Notes: a model not told the origin generated them from the letters alone. A DNA stretch of 64,000 nt from Hahella chejuensis KCTC 2396 (GCF_000012985.1 NC_007645.1:5726581-5790580); one strand, 5' to 3'; numbered from the stretch's first letter, positions 33,360 to 44,948 are shown. Numbers and translations: made by a program.

Positions 33360-36300
33360 ATGACTAAGTATGTCGCCTCCTTTCTCTCGACCGTCATTCT
33401 CGGTCTGTTCAGCTTTCAGGTTTCCGCCAAAGATTTTGGACCCGCACAGCGCTTTAACGCTTTGGTGTTCGATGAGTTCCTGGCGTTGTCTTCCGATGTG
33501 GAAGGTCGTCTCGCTGCTGGCGGCGACATCTCCCTGAATAACTACAGCGTAGGCGATAAGCTGAATGCGTCTGAGGCGGGCGACGTATTAATCGCCGGGG
33601 GCGATATCAAGTTTCCCAGTGGGCGTGTTTACTATGGCAACGTGATTGCCGGCGGCTCTGTCACAAACATTGGCGATGCTGTACGACATGGCATGGCCCA
33701 AGGCGCCAAGATCAAGGGCGGAGCGACGCCCTCCGTCGACTTTCCAAGTGTGCAGGCCTATTTAGAGCAACTGTCGCAAGATCTATCCAAGTTGAAAGCC
33801 AATGGCAAGGTGGAGTCCAAGTGGGGCGGGCTTTATCTGACGGCGGCGTGCGACAGTAATCTGCAAGTCTTCCAGCTTTCCGGGGATCTGGTTTTTCCCG
33901 CGCATACCTTTGAAGTGGATCTTTCCTGCGCGCCAGCCGACGCGACTTATATCTTGAATATTGATGGCCAACAAACCGGTATGTCCGGAATGAGCCTGCA
34001 GTCTCTAGCCAATGTGGCGGACAAAGTCGTTTTCAATTTCTTTGAAGCGCAGGTACTAGAGCTTCAGTCTATTGGTGTGGAAGGCTCTGTATTGGCGCCG
34101 CAGGCGGTTGTGATTGAACCCCAGGGCGTACTTCGCGGCCATCTGTTCGCCAAGGCCTGGTATGGGGAGATGCAGATCAACTGGTTTCCTTTTACGGGGC
34201 GCCTGCCTGAGTCCACTCCCTCCAAGCCGGAGCAATGCCAGCTTTATCCCATCACGTTTGATTATGGCTCGCTGCCCTCCAGAGTTGGAGAAACCGTGAT
34301 CCTGTATCCTGGTATGGATCAAGGGAACTTCATCTGGCTGTCCTGGGCAGGCAGCGTCAAGCAGAGCGATCTGGTGAGCTCTCTCACCTCCGCTAATGCC
34401 GATACCTATATCAATCCGCTGGATGGGCAGGACCGCGTCCTGAACCGCATGGACTGGATCAGCGCCGTGCCTGGCGTGAAGAACAGCAAGGCCGTACGTA
34501 CCGCCATGGACGGACTATTGAATAAAGAGATTATCGTACCGGTTTGGGGCGATCTGCAGGGCGGCGGCGCTAACCGGATTTATCAGGCGGCGACGTTCGC
34601 CAAAATCGCGATCACGGGATACAAGCTCAACGGTAAGGGCTATCTCACGTTCAAGTATCTGGGCGAGGAAAACTGCGGTGAAGCGACCGTTGAGCCACCC
34701 GTTGCTCAGGACCAGGACGTCAGCACGAAAGAAGATCAGTCGATCGATTTTACGCTGAAGGCGACGGGAGACATCTCCGGCGAAGCGGAGTTTGTTATCA
34801 CTCAGGCCCCGCAACACGGGACTATCGCACAACAGGGTGACGCGATTACCTATACCCCGAATGCTGATTTTCACGGTCAGGACAGTTTGCGATTCAAATT
34901 GGTCGACGGCGACGTTGAATCCAATGAAGCCACTGTCAGCATTGCAGTCGTTCCAGTGAATGATGCGCCTTCCGCCAACGATCAGGCGCTGACGGTTGCA
35001 GAAGACCAGACCCTGGCGATTGTGCTGACTGCGCAGGACAACGATGCGGACGCACTGACTTTCACCTTGGTGAGCCAACCTGTTAATGGCGTTCTAACGG
35101 GCGATGCGCCGACACTGACTTATACGCCTAAAGCCAACTTCCACGGCGACGACGCCTTTATCTTTACCGTCAGCGACGGCCAGGGCCAGTCTGAACAGGC
35201 TACAATTTCCATCACCGTTACACCTGTAAACGATCTTCCTATCGCTCAATCACTCGAACTGACGCTGGATGAAGACGCCTTTATCGATGTGATCTTGCAA
35301 GGCGCTGACATAGACAGCGACAGCCTGACTTTCTCCGTACTTGAAGGTCCGGCCCACGGAACGCTGAGCGGCGAAACGCCTACGCTGCGCTATACGCCAA
35401 GCGCCAATTTCAATGGTGTTGATTCCTTCACCTACCGCGTCAACGATGGCTTGGCTGACTCCACCGTCGCGACAGTGACGCTGACAGTACGTCCGGTGAG
35501 TGACGCCCCAGTGCTGACTGGCGAGCCGCTCACTGTTACGCCGGAAGGTTTAGTTTACGCTTATACAGCGAACGCTACTGATCCAGATGGCGACGCCTTG
35601 GCGTTTCACCTGGATCAAGCCCCGCAAGGCATGACCATCGATACCGTCAGCGGCCAGATCAGCTGGACGCCGCCGCAAGATTACGTGCAATCCGTTAAAG
35701 AGCTGAACAGCCAGTGCTACGTCACCCATATTGGCGACGTGAGTACGGACAGCAGTGGTTCAACCACTGGCGCCCAAGTTAATCATCCCGATCTTCGCCT
35801 GGGCTCCATCGCGCTGGAAGCTGGGGCGGACCATGTGTATCAAGTTAGCGTAGCGCTATCGAATCGTGGCCTGGCGGACGTCAGCGCGCCGGTGGATGTG
35901 TCTTTTTATGTAGGCGCGCCGGAGAACGGCGGTTTACTGGGAACGCAGCGTCTGACCCATCTGGCCAGCGGAGAAACCGCTCGTCTCAGTCTGGGTGTTT
36001 ACGATTATCTGCTGACTGACGATATTTATGTGACCATGGCGGTCAGCCAAGTGGTGGAAGAGTGCGACATTCGCAATAACCAGGCCCGTGCGGCTCTGGT
36101 TTCGTTACGCGTATCCGATGCCAGCGACCTTTCAGACACGCGCCTGTTCGCAATCAATGTGGAAGACCGCAATGCCGACCCTGTCATCACCAGTGATGCG
36201 GAACTGAAACATCAGGCAGGTCAGACGCTCAACTTCCAAGTTAAAACCACCGATGCAGACATCGGTGACGCTCACCACTTTACACTGGTGTCCGGCCCTG

Positions 36301-39300
36301 ATGGCCTGAGCATTGATCCTCGCACCGGCCGTTTGATCGCAAACATTGGCGACCTGGCTGCTGGCGATTATCAGATCGTCGTGCAAGTAGAAGACCTGCG
36401 CGGCGCTACAACCCAACAGACGCTGACCTTGTCCATCGCGGAGAACTTGCCGCCGCAGATTGTGAGTGCGCCGGTATTAACCGCCAGTACGACACTGCAG
36501 TACGGCTATGATGTAGAGGCGACAGACCCTAATGAAGGCGACAAACTTACCTACGCCTTAGTCAATCAGCCTGCTGGAATGAGCATTCAGCCCAAGTCTG
36601 GTCTTATTACCTGGCTCGGCGATGAGCGCTACGTGGATAACCGCGCGGATGATAATGGTTACTGCGCAGCAGACCCACAAGACTTGCGAACGCTTGATCC
36701 GGTTATCAAGTGGTCCTGGCCACTGGACGGCGAGTCCATACCCCATGACGAATATAACCAGGTCATGCATACCCCACTTGCTGTACCACTCTATGACACA
36801 AATGGCGATGGCAAGCTGAATGATAAAGACGACATCGCCATTATTTTCCAGTCTTTCAGGAAATCTGGTTACCAAAACGCGGGATTCCTGCGCGCCATCT
36901 GGGCCAAAGACGGGACGCATATCTGGACGTCCGAGTCCGTCCGACCCTATCCGCTAAGGTCAATGGCTGCGGCGGATTTGGATGGCGATGGGACGACGGA
37001 AATTGTCATCATAGACATCACGGAAAAGCTGAGTGTCGTCTCTCATGAAGGCGAGCTGGAATGGCAGGCGAATACACTGGAGCAAGCTCAGTGGGGCGGA
37101 CCTTCTATCGCGGATCTCGACCAGGACGGTTCGCCGGATATTATCCTGGGGCGTGCGTTGTACGATAACCAAGGCAATCTCAAATGGCTGGGTAAAGCGC
37201 CCTTTGGCGCTAACCCGCAGGGCGAGAACGCCAGCGGTCCGCTTACCTATGCGGCGGATATCGACCTGGATGGCGATATGGAGTTGATCGCCGGCCCTAC
37301 CATCTATGACCACACTGGCAGACGTATTATCACCAACGGTGAGGGTACATCCGCGTTAGGAAACTTCGATAGCGATGACTTCCCTGAAATCGTCAACGTT
37401 TATGACGGCTATCTCTCTCTGTATAACCATGATGGCAGTGTCATCTGGAAAGATAAGAAAATTGAGGGCGGCGGACGCGGCGGCCCGCCTGTGGTGGCGG
37501 ATTTGGACGGCGACGGCGTGCCTGAAATCGGCGTCGCCGGCAAAACCCGCTATGGGGTCTACAACGCCAATGGCGACGTTGTCTGGAGCCAGCCTACCCG
37601 GGACCAGTCCTCTGGCGTAACCGCGTCTTCCGCTTTTGACTTCAATGATGACGGACGCATGGAGATTGTGTACGGGGATGAGTATTACTTGCGCGTCTAT
37701 GACGGCGTCAGTGGCGATGTCATTTACGAAATTGAAAATGTCAGTGTGACCGCACACGAATATCCTGTTATTGCGGATATTGATCACGATGACCATGCGG
37801 AAATTATTGCCGTCAGCAATAGCTTCTTTGATGTGACCAACAAAGGGTTGCATGTCATTGAAGACGCCACGGATTCATGGGTGGGGACGCGCAGCATCTG
37901 GAACCAGCATGCGTACAACGTTAATAACATCAATAATGATCTAAGCGTTCCTGTGCATCCCACAAAAAGCTGGTTGGATCATAACAGCTTCAGGGCCAAT
38001 GTATTTCCAGATCAGCCCGGCGTAGGCCAGGCGGATTTGACGGTATACGGATTGCGACTGGATGGCGGCGCTATCTCTGTGACGGTCAAAAACCGTGGCC
38101 GCAAACCCGTAAATACCGCTTTCAATGTTAACCTGTACCACCTTGCGCCTGGCGGCGACAAAGAGCTGCTTGGTTCGCAGTCTATTACAAAATTAAGCGC
38201 CAGCGAGGCGCTGAACCTGAACTTCCCAGCGAACATAGACGGATTAACCGGCGATTTGTTGGCGGAAGTCATTACGGACGGAAGCTTTCCTGAGTGTTTG
38301 ACTAACAATAATCGAGTGTACGCGGCGATTATTCGGGCGTCTGTGTCGGATGAAGCCGGCTTGTCCGACTCCCAGGTCTACGCCCTGTCTCTGCAGAAAG
38401 AGAACTCTGCTCCTGCGATTGTCAGCGCCACCATTATTGAGGCGACCGCTGGGGTCTATACGGATATGCAAGTCAGTGTCCAGGACGTGGACAGCGGCGA
38501 TAGCCATACCTTTGAATTGATTGATCCGCCAGGTAATGTGTCGATTGGGCGCTATTCAGGCTTGCTGAAAGTTAAGAATCCAATAGAAGGCAGCTACTCC
38601 TTCCGCGTGCGTGCGACCGACTTATCCGGCGCAAAGGCTGAACAGGTTGTCTCCCTGGTTGTCTCCAGTCCCGATAACCTGGCGCCCGAGTTTACCTCTA
38701 CACCAGTCACATCCGCCAAACATGGTTTCAAATACGAGTATCAAGCTCAGGCGGTTGATCCAGAAGGCGATGAGGTGATTTACGTTTTAAGCCGGAAACA
38801 GGACGGCATGACCATCGATAGTCATACTGGTTTGGTGCAATGGACGCCCGAAGAACGGCACATTGGCGTAAAGTCAGCGGAAATCAGCGCGATCGATGCA
38901 AAGGGCGCGGTGCGTAAGCAGTATTTTGTAATTGATGTTAACTGGGGCTATCTACTCAACCACGCGCCTCGCATTGTGTCCTCGCCGAACGGCTCTGTAT
39001 ATGTTGGCCAGCAATATGAATATCAGGTTGTTGTCGATGATGCAGACTCAGATACCGAGTTCGATTATCGCCTGTTAGCTTCCGAAGAGGGCATGACTAT
39101 CTCCGACACAGGGCTATTCACGTGGCGTCCTTCTGCGGAGTGGGCCGGTAAGACCGCGCGAGCCGAGATTGAAGTGCATGATCGTAAGGGCGGTTACGCA
39201 ACGCAGAGCCTGAACTTGCCCGTCAACCAAGGGGCGAATCACGCGCCTGCGATTACCAGTGCGCCCCCTTTGAGCGCGGCGGCGAACGATAGTTATGTCT

Positions 39301-42300
39301 ATGTTATTAGAGTGGTGGACCAAGATGGCGATGCGGTTTCTCTGAGCTTGAGTCAGTCGCCTAATGGCATGACTCTGGCTGATGGCGTGATTACTTGGAC
39401 GCCCTCTCTGGCGCAGGCCGGTCAGGCGCATGAGGTCATTCTACGCGCCGAAGACGCCCGAGGAGCGGCCTTTGTGCAGACGTTTGGGGTGGTTGTGAAC
39501 GACCCCTTGGCGCCGAATACTGCGCCGGTCATTGATAGCATTCCCAATTCTCCCGCTCGCATTGGCGTGGAATATATTTACCAGGTAACCGCTCGCGATG
39601 CGGATGGCGATACGCTGACTTATCAGTTGGAAAATGCGCCAGACGGCATGGCGATTAATGACCTGGGAGCCATTCGCTGGATGGCGTCAGCAGAGCAGCA
39701 AGGCCAATACCAGATCACGGTGATCGTTAGCGATAGCCGGGCGCGTGCTGTGCAGCGCTTTACGTTGCAGGCGGTTGCGGCGAATGATGCGAATGCGTAT
39801 CCCGTTATCGTCAGTCGTCCCTTCGATCAGGCGTCGGTTGACCGGGAGTACAGCTATCAGATACAAGCGACGGACGCGGATGGCGATGTGCTGTCATATG
39901 GCCTGATGTCTGGGCCTGTCGGCATGTCTGTCGCCGCCGACGGCGCGCTGCGCTGGACGCCGGGGGCTGATCAGGTTGGCATCCAGGACGTGGTTGTCTA
40001 TGCGGAAGATGGCGCCGGACGTTCACTGCAGAGCTATAGCATTAACGTCACTCAGAAAGTTAAGCCCCTGACGGCGACGGTCGTTGTCTCCCCCGAATTC
40101 GTTAATCCTGGCGATACTCTTTCCATCAACGTGTTTGTGGATGGCGGTCAAAGCGCACCAACTATCGCCTTGTGGCTGGATGGGGTGGAGACGGCAATGG
40201 GCGATTTCGGTCAAGTGATCGTTAACGCAGAGACCATTGGCGTACATACCATCGAAGTTGGCGTGACGGATGGTGTGGATACGGTGATTGAAACCGCGCG
40301 CTACGCGGTCCGCGACGCCGCTGACGAGAACGCGCCCCTGGTGAGTTTAAGCGCGCCTACTCTGGATGCGACCATCACTGCGCCGACGGATGTGATTGGC
40401 TCAGTGCAGGATGCGAATCTGGCGCTTTATAAAGTGATGCTTTCGCCACGAGGACAACAGGCCTGGCAAGTGATTGCTCAAGGCGGTGAAAATGTAAGCG
40501 AGGCCAAAATCGCCACCTTTGATCCCTCGTTGCTGCTTAACGGTCAGTACGATGTTGTGTTGTACGCTGAAGACGTAAACGGCTTGAGCGCGACGGCCAA
40601 TACAGTGATCGCTGTAGAGGGCGACCTGAAGGTCGGCAACTTCTCTATCACCCTGGAAGACCTGAATATTCCTGTGGCGGGCATGCCTGTTCGGGTGACG
40701 CGCACCTACGACAGCCGTCGTCGCTCTGAGGCGCTGGACTTTGGTTATGGCTGGAGTTTGGGCTATCAGGATGTGAAGATCGAGGAATCACGCACCCTGG
40801 GCGGCCTCTGGGCGTTAAATCAATACAAGCGTGGTCCATTCAGTCTGATTCTCGACTTCTGCGTTGAGCCGCTGGGCGCGCCGACGGTGACGGTGACGCT
40901 GCCGGACGGCGATGTCGAGCGCTTTGAAGTCTCCGCTTCTCCTCGTTGTAATACTTATACGGCAATGGAGGATGTTGAGCTGGCGTTTAAGCCGGTTGGC
41001 GATACGGCGTCCACGTTGGAAGCGTTGGATGATGCGTCTGGCCGCTATGTGAATGGCAAGCTGGTTGATAATGACACATTTTCCCGCGCGCTGGACCCCA
41101 GCCGCTACCTGCTAACCACTCAGGCCGGCTACAAATATTACCTGAAGCAAGGCGTCGGCATAGAAAAAGTGGTCGATCCCAATGGCCACACCCTGACGTA
41201 CACCAACGATGGGATCTTCCACTCCAGCGGTAAGGCGGTGCGTTTTACCCGTGACAGTCAAGGTCGCATTGTCAGCATGACCGACCCCAATGGAAATGAG
41301 CTGACTTATACCTATGACTTTAACGGTGACCTGGAAGTCAGCACCGACCCCATGGCGGCGCAGACCAGCTATACCTACAACCGCTCTCACGGTTTGCTGG
41401 ATATCATTGATCCGCTGGGCCGTACGATAGTCAAAAACATCTATGACGATGCAGGTCGTCTGATGGCGCAGGAAGACTCCGAAGGCAACCGTACTGAGTT
41501 TGACCATGATATCGAAGGACGTCAGTCCGTCGTGACGGATCGTAACGGCAATACGACCTTCCTGTATTACGATGATCACGGCAATGTCACCTCCAAGGTC
41601 GACGCGGAAGGCCATACCTGGTCCTACGCTTATGACGATCACGGCAACCAGTTAAGTGAGACAAACCCGCTCGGTTATGTCAGTTCCGCGACATTTGATG
41701 AGCGCAATAACCAACTGACGCAAACGGACGAACTGGGCAATACGGCTTCGTTCACCTACAACACCCGCGGCCAGGAACTCACGATTACCGACGCGAGCGG
41801 GGACGCTTTTACTAACGTCTACGACTCTATCGGCAACATGTTGTCGGTCACGGACCCGCTGGGGAATGTCGCTGAAAATACCATCAACCGTGACGGCCTG
41901 GTGGAGAAGAGCAAAGATGCCCTGGGGAATGAAACCCAGTACACCTATGACAAAGACGGCAATAAGTTAACCGAGGTTGATGCGCTGGAGCAGCGCATCA
42001 TTTACACCTATGACGACAACGGCAATGTCCTGTCGGAAACCCGCAAGCGTACGGTGGATGGCGTCAAGGTCGATGAAACCACACGTTACGTCTACGACGC
42101 GCGCAACCGGGTTATCGAGACCCAGTATGCTGACGGCTCTACCACGCAAACCGAGTATGATCTTGCGGGCAATCAAATCGCCACCATTGATGCGCAGGGA
42201 CGTCGCACGGATTACGAGTATGACGTCTATGGCCGTCTGTTGGCGACGACTTATCCAGATGGAACCTCGGAGAGCAAAACCTACGACGTGGAAGGCAATG

Positions 42301-44948
42301 TCCTGACGGAAACCGATCGTCTGGGGCGGGTCACTGTTTTTACCTACGACAAACTGAATCGCGTTGTTCGTACTGAGCTGGCGGACGGCTCATTCTCCAG
42401 CGTGACCTATGACGCCGCCGGACAGGTTGAGTCCGAGACGGACGCCAAAGGTAACGTCACTCACTACGAATATGACGCGGCAGGTCGTCGCACCGCCGTG
42501 ATCAACGCACTGAATCAGCGCCATAGCTTCGTCTACGACGCGGACGGCAACCTGATCAGTGAAACGGATGCGAACGGTCACACGACGACGTATGAGTACA
42601 ACATCCTGGATCAACGGGTTAAAACCCTGTTCCATGACGGCTCAAGCCTGCAGGAAACCTTTGACGCTCTTGGTCGTCGCCTGAGTAGCATCGATCAAGC
42701 TGGTCGAGTGACCCAGTACGGTTATGACAAGCTGGGCCGTTTGATTACGGTGACGGACGCGCTGAATAACGTCACTTCCTTCACCTATGATCAGGCCGGC
42801 AATAAGCTGACGCAGACCGATGCGGAAGGCCGCACGACCCGCTGGACCTATGACGCCATGGGCCGTGTGCTGACGCGGACGCTGCCGATGGGACAGGTGG
42901 AATCCTTTAGCTATGACGACGCTGGCAGGTTGCTCAGCCATACCGACTTTAATGGTCAGACGACCGTCTATACCTACGATGTGAATGATCAGGTGAGTCG
43001 CATCAACTACGCAGATGGTGAGGTCGAAACCTTTACCTATAACACCATTGGCGCTCGTCTCACTGCGACGAATTCTCTGGGAACGACGAGTTATCAATAC
43101 GACGCATTGAACCGATTGGTGGAAGAGACTCAGCCGACTGGCGCGGTGCTCAGCTACAGCTATGACAAGGCGGGCAATAAAACCTCCGCCACTCTCACCC
43201 ACCAGGGGAAAGCGGAAACGACGACTTACCTGTACGATGCGTTAAACCGTCTGAGCAAAGTGATCGATCCTCAGGGCGGAGAAACCCTGTACGCGTACGA
43301 TGCGGTGGGCAACCGTGAGAGCGTGACGCAAGCCAACGGCCAAACCACCGTCTATGTCTATGACGCCTTGAACCGACTGACGCGTCAAACCACGACGGAT
43401 GCGGCGGACAATGTCGTCACCGACTACCGTTACACCCTGCACAGCACGGGGAGACGGGAGCAAATCGAAGAGCTGCACAACGGCCGGGTGTCGGCCTATA
43501 CCTATGACGCTCTGTATCGCCTGACGCATGACGTCATCAGCGATCCGGTCAATGGTGACTACAGCGCGGAATACCGCTTCGACAAGGTCGGCAACCGCAT
43601 CTACAGCATCATCGACGGCGTGCACACCGCCTACAGCTATGACGACAATGATCGCCTGACGCAACAGGGCGGCGTCACCTACGCGTATGACGCCAACGGC
43701 AATACGCTGACGGAAACCGAAGACGGTCTGGTCAGCGCTCGTTACACTTACAGCGCGAAGAACAAACTCCTCGCAGTAACCAAAGCGGGCGAGACCACTA
43801 ACTTCGGTTATAACCCGGACGGCATTCGCACCCGGAAAGCGGCAAGCGGCGCAACCACCGACTTTATCGTCGACCAGAACCGCGACTACGCCCAGGTGCT
43901 GCAAGAAGTCGTCAATGGCGCCAAACAAGTTAGCTATGTGTACGGCGACGACCTGCTAAGCCAGGCAAGAGCCGGCGACGTCAGCTACTATGTCTACGAT
44001 GGCCAAGCCTCCGTCCGCTCTTTAACAAACCAGACCTGCGTCCAAACCGACAGCTACCACTACGACGCTTTCGGCATCCTGCTGCACAGCGAAGGAGACA
44101 CCCCAAACAGCTACCTGTATACCGGAGAGCAGTATGATGCATCGCTGGATCAGTATTACCTAAGGGCGAGGCATTACGACCAGGGTGTGGGCCGTTTTAC
44201 CCAACAAGATACTTACCAAGGACGTATGGGAGAGCCTGCGACCCTTCATAAGTATGTTTATACACATTCAGACCCTGTAAACAGCGTTGACCCTAGTGGC
44301 CATATGACTTTAGGGGAGATTGGTGTCGGTTTGAACTCAAATTTACAAACGACGTTAGGGGCAACTCTCAGCTATGTAAGGCTTGGCTTGAGATTACAAA
44401 ATGCTGCGGAGTTTCTAGGTACAGGCTACGAAATTCTTGGAGCACTTCAAAATGTATTAAGCCAATCAGGATCAAATGAAAATATAGGAAAACCCCAAAA
44501 CCCAGGAGCTAGGGGATGGACGTTTGCAGATGCTGCCGACAGTTGTTTGGTTTATTGTCCGAGGGCAATAGCTGCCGGGATTTCCGATTGGAGTAGTGGT
44601 TATGCCAAGCTAAAAGGCAAAGATATAACATCTATTGAAATATATGCTCCAAGTTTTGTTGGCATGGGGAATAAAACTGGTTACACCCCACCTCTTCCAA
44701 TCGGTAAAAAGATACGATTTGGAAAGAAACGAATACCTTTAAGAATGGTTTTTGGAGGACCCAAAAATACTGGGGATACTCTGTATGGCGTAGGGATAAC
44801 TGTTGGCAAAAAAGGTACTATGCAATTAATCAGAACTGATATTGGGCCAGGCCATAAAAATGCAAAAAAATCTGAAGTAGTTGCGCCTTTAAATGATAAC
44901 AACCAATTTCACTACCATGTATATAAGTGGGGACAACAAACCATATGA
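33360..44948 (+). CDS. Giant secreted Rhs/YD-repeat polymorphic toxin
   Basis: This 3862-residue protein has a Sec signal peptide (cleavage after VSA). In order it carries: a choice-of-anchor A domain (about 25-280, FNALVFDEFLALSSDVEGRL); an unnamed domain to 440; three cadherin-like repeats (443-717, each with EDQ and YTP.ANFHG); a CARDB-like unit (about 805-920); an FG-GAP propeller (about 1200-1485, repeated DLDGDG); a second CARDB-like unit (about 1555-1660); He_PIG Ig-like repeats (about 1775-2235); the Rhs/YD shell (about 2420-3640); the Rhs core end (YYLRARHYDQGVGRFTQQD, SVDPSGH); and a tip of about 218 residues. The tip and the immunity gene are visibly richer in A+T, as expected for exchangeable toxin ends. 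There is no PAAR or VgrG part, so export is Sec-dependent rather than type VI. Confidence 0.9.
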   Translation: MTKYVASFLSTVILGLFSFQVSAKDFGPAQRFNALVFDEFLALSSDVEGRLAAGGDISLNNYSVGDKLNASEAGDVLIAGGDIKFPSGRVYYGNVIAGGSVTNIGDAVRHGMAQGAKIKGGATPSVDFPSVQAYLEQLSQDLSKLKANGKVESKWGGLYLTAACDSNLQVFQLSGDLVFPAHTFEVDLSCAPADATYILNIDGQQTGMSGMSLQSLANVADKVVFNFFEAQVLELQSIGVEGSVLAPQAVVIEPQGVLRGHLFAKAWYGEMQINWFPFTGRLPESTPSKPEQCQLYPITFDYGSLPSRVGETVILYPGMDQGNFIWLSWAGSVKQSDLVSSLTSANADTYINPLDGQDRVLNRMDWISAVPGVKNSKAVRTAMDGLLNKEIIVPVWGDLQGGGANRIYQAATFAKIAITGYKLNGKGYLTFKYLGEENCGEATVEPPVAQDQDVSTKEDQSIDFTLKATGDISGEAEFVITQAPQHGTIAQQGDAITYTPNADFHGQDSLRFKLVDGDVESNEATVSIAVVPVNDAPSANDQALTVAEDQTLAIVLTAQDNDADALTFTLVSQPVNGVLTGDAPTLTYTPKANFHGDDAFIFTVSDGQGQSEQATISITVTPVNDLPIAQSLELTLDEDAFIDVILQGADIDSDSLTFSVLEGPAHGTLSGETPTLRYTPSANFNGVDSFTYRVNDGLADSTVATVTLTVRPVSDAPVLTGEPLTVTPEGLVYAYTANATDPDGDALAFHLDQAPQGMTIDTVSGQISWTPPQDYVQSVKELNSQCYVTHIGDVSTDSSGSTTGAQVNHPDLRLGSIALEAGADHVYQVSVALSNRGLADVSAPVDVSFYVGAPENGGLLGTQRLTHLASGETARLSLGVYDYLLTDDIYVTMAVSQVVEECDIRNNQARAALVSLRVSDASDLSDTRLFAINVEDRNADPVITSDAELKHQAGQTLNFQVKTTDADIGDAHHFTLVSGPDGLSIDPRTGRLIANIGDLAAGDYQIVVQVEDLRGATTQQTLTLSIAENLPPQIVSAPVLTASTTLQYGYDVEATDPNEGDKLTYALVNQPAGMSIQPKSGLITWLGDERYVDNRADDNGYCAADPQDLRTLDPVIKWSWPLDGESIPHDEYNQVMHTPLAVPLYDTNGDGKLNDKDDIAIIFQSFRKSGYQNAGFLRAIWAKDGTHIWTSESVRPYPLRSMAAADLDGDGTTEIVIIDITEKLSVVSHEGELEWQANTLEQAQWGGPSIADLDQDGSPDIILGRALYDNQGNLKWLGKAPFGANPQGENASGPLTYAADIDLDGDMELIAGPTIYDHTGRRIITNGEGTSALGNFDSDDFPEIVNVYDGYLSLYNHDGSVIWKDKKIEGGGRGGPPVVADLDGDGVPEIGVAGKTRYGVYNANGDVVWSQPTRDQSSGVTASSAFDFNDDGRMEIVYGDEYYLRVYDGVSGDVIYEIENVSVTAHEYPVIADIDHDDHAEIIAVSNSFFDVTNKGLHVIEDATDSWVGTRSIWNQHAYNVNNINNDLSVPVHPTKSWLDHNSFRANVFPDQPGVGQADLTVYGLRLDGGAISVTVKNRGRKPVNTAFNVNLYHLAPGGDKELLGSQSITKLSASEALNLNFPANIDGLTGDLLAEVITDGSFPECLTNNNRVYAAIIRASVSDEAGLSDSQVYALSLQKENSAPAIVSATIIEATAGVYTDMQVSVQDVDSGDSHTFELIDPPGNVSIGRYSGLLKVKNPIEGSYSFRVRATDLSGAKAEQVVSLVVSSPDNLAPEFTSTPVTSAKHGFKYEYQAQAVDPEGDEVIYVLSRKQDGMTIDSHTGLVQWTPEERHIGVKSAEISAIDAKGAVRKQYFVIDVNWGYLLNHAPRIVSSPNGSVYVGQQYEYQVVVDDADSDTEFDYRLLASEEGMTISDTGLFTWRPSAEWAGKTARAEIEVHDRKGGYATQSLNLPVNQGANHAPAITSAPPLSAAANDSYVYVIRVVDQDGDAVSLSLSQSPNGMTLADGVITWTPSLAQAGQAHEVILRAEDARGAAFVQTFGVVVNDPLAPNTAPVIDSIPNSPARIGVEYIYQVTARDADGDTLTYQLENAPDGMAINDLGAIRWMASAEQQGQYQITVIVSDSRARAVQRFTLQAVAANDANAYPVIVSRPFDQASVDREYSYQIQATDADGDVLSYGLMSGPVGMSVAADGALRWTPGADQVGIQDVVVYAEDGAGRSLQSYSINVTQKVKPLTATVVVSPEFVNPGDTLSINVFVDGGQSAPTIALWLDGVETAMGDFGQVIVNAETIGVHTIEVGVTDGVDTVIETARYAVRDAADENAPLVSLSAPTLDATITAPTDVIGSVQDANLALYKVMLSPRGQQAWQVIAQGGENVSEAKIATFDPSLLLNGQYDVVLYAEDVNGLSATANTVIAVEGDLKVGNFSITLEDLNIPVAGMPVRVTRTYDSRRRSEALDFGYGWSLGYQDVKIEESRTLGGLWALNQYKRGPFSLILDFCVEPLGAPTVTVTLPDGDVERFEVSASPRCNTYTAMEDVELAFKPVGDTASTLEALDDASGRYVNGKLVDNDTFSRALDPSRYLLTTQAGYKYYLKQGVGIEKVVDPNGHTLTYTNDGIFHSSGKAVRFTRDSQGRIVSMTDPNGNELTYTYDFNGDLEVSTDPMAAQTSYTYNRSHGLLDIIDPLGRTIVKNIYDDAGRLMAQEDSEGNRTEFDHDIEGRQSVVTDRNGNTTFLYYDDHGNVTSKVDAEGHTWSYAYDDHGNQLSETNPLGYVSSATFDERNNQLTQTDELGNTASFTYNTRGQELTITDASGDAFTNVYDSIGNMLSVTDPLGNVAENTINRDGLVEKSKDALGNETQYTYDKDGNKLTEVDALEQRIIYTYDDNGNVLSETRKRTVDGVKVDETTRYVYDARNRVIETQYADGSTTQTEYDLAGNQIATIDAQGRRTDYEYDVYGRLLATTYPDGTSESKTYDVEGNVLTETDRLGRVTVFTYDKLNRVVRTELADGSFSSVTYDAAGQVESETDAKGNVTHYEYDAAGRRTAVINALNQRHSFVYDADGNLISETDANGHTTTYEYNILDQRVKTLFHDGSSLQETFDALGRRLSSIDQAGRVTQYGYDKLGRLITVTDALNNVTSFTYDQAGNKLTQTDAEGRTTRWTYDAMGRVLTRTLPMGQVESFSYDDAGRLLSHTDFNGQTTVYTYDVNDQVSRINYADGEVETFTYNTIGARLTATNSLGTTSYQYDALNRLVEETQPTGAVLSYSYDKAGNKTSATLTHQGKAETTTYLYDALNRLSKVIDPQGGETLYAYDAVGNRESVTQANGQTTVYVYDALNRLTRQTTTDAADNVVTDYRYTLHSTGRREQIEELHNGRVSAYTYDALYRLTHDVISDPVNGDYSAEYRFDKVGNRIYSIIDGVHTAYSYDDNDRLTQQGGVTYAYDANGNTLTETEDGLVSARYTYSAKNKLLAVTKAGETTNFGYNPDGIRTRKAASGATTDFIVDQNRDYAQVLQEVVNGAKQVSYVYGDDLLSQARAGDVSYYVYDGQASVRSLTNQTCVQTDSYHYDAFGILLHSEGDTPNSYLYTGEQYDASLDQYYLRARHYDQGVGRFTQQDTYQGRMGEPATLHKYVYTHSDPVNSVDPSGHMTLGEIGVGLNSNLQTTLGATLSYVRLGLRLQNAAEFLGTGYEILGALQNVLSQSGSNENIGKPQNPGARGWTFADAADSCLVYCPRAIAAGISDWSSGYAKLKGKDITSIEIYAPSFVGMGNKTGYTPPLPIGKKIRFGKKRIPLRMVFGGPKNTGDTLYGVGITVGKKGTMQLIRTDIGPGHKNAKKSEVVAPLNDNNQFHYHVYKWGQQTI

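Noticed and set aside
41112-43928. Long minus-strand frames antisense to the Rhs shell (for example 42642-43202 and 43242-43928)
   Set aside because: They arise from the codon pattern of the repeated YD motifs; they lack ribosome sites and are shadows of the plus-strand gene.
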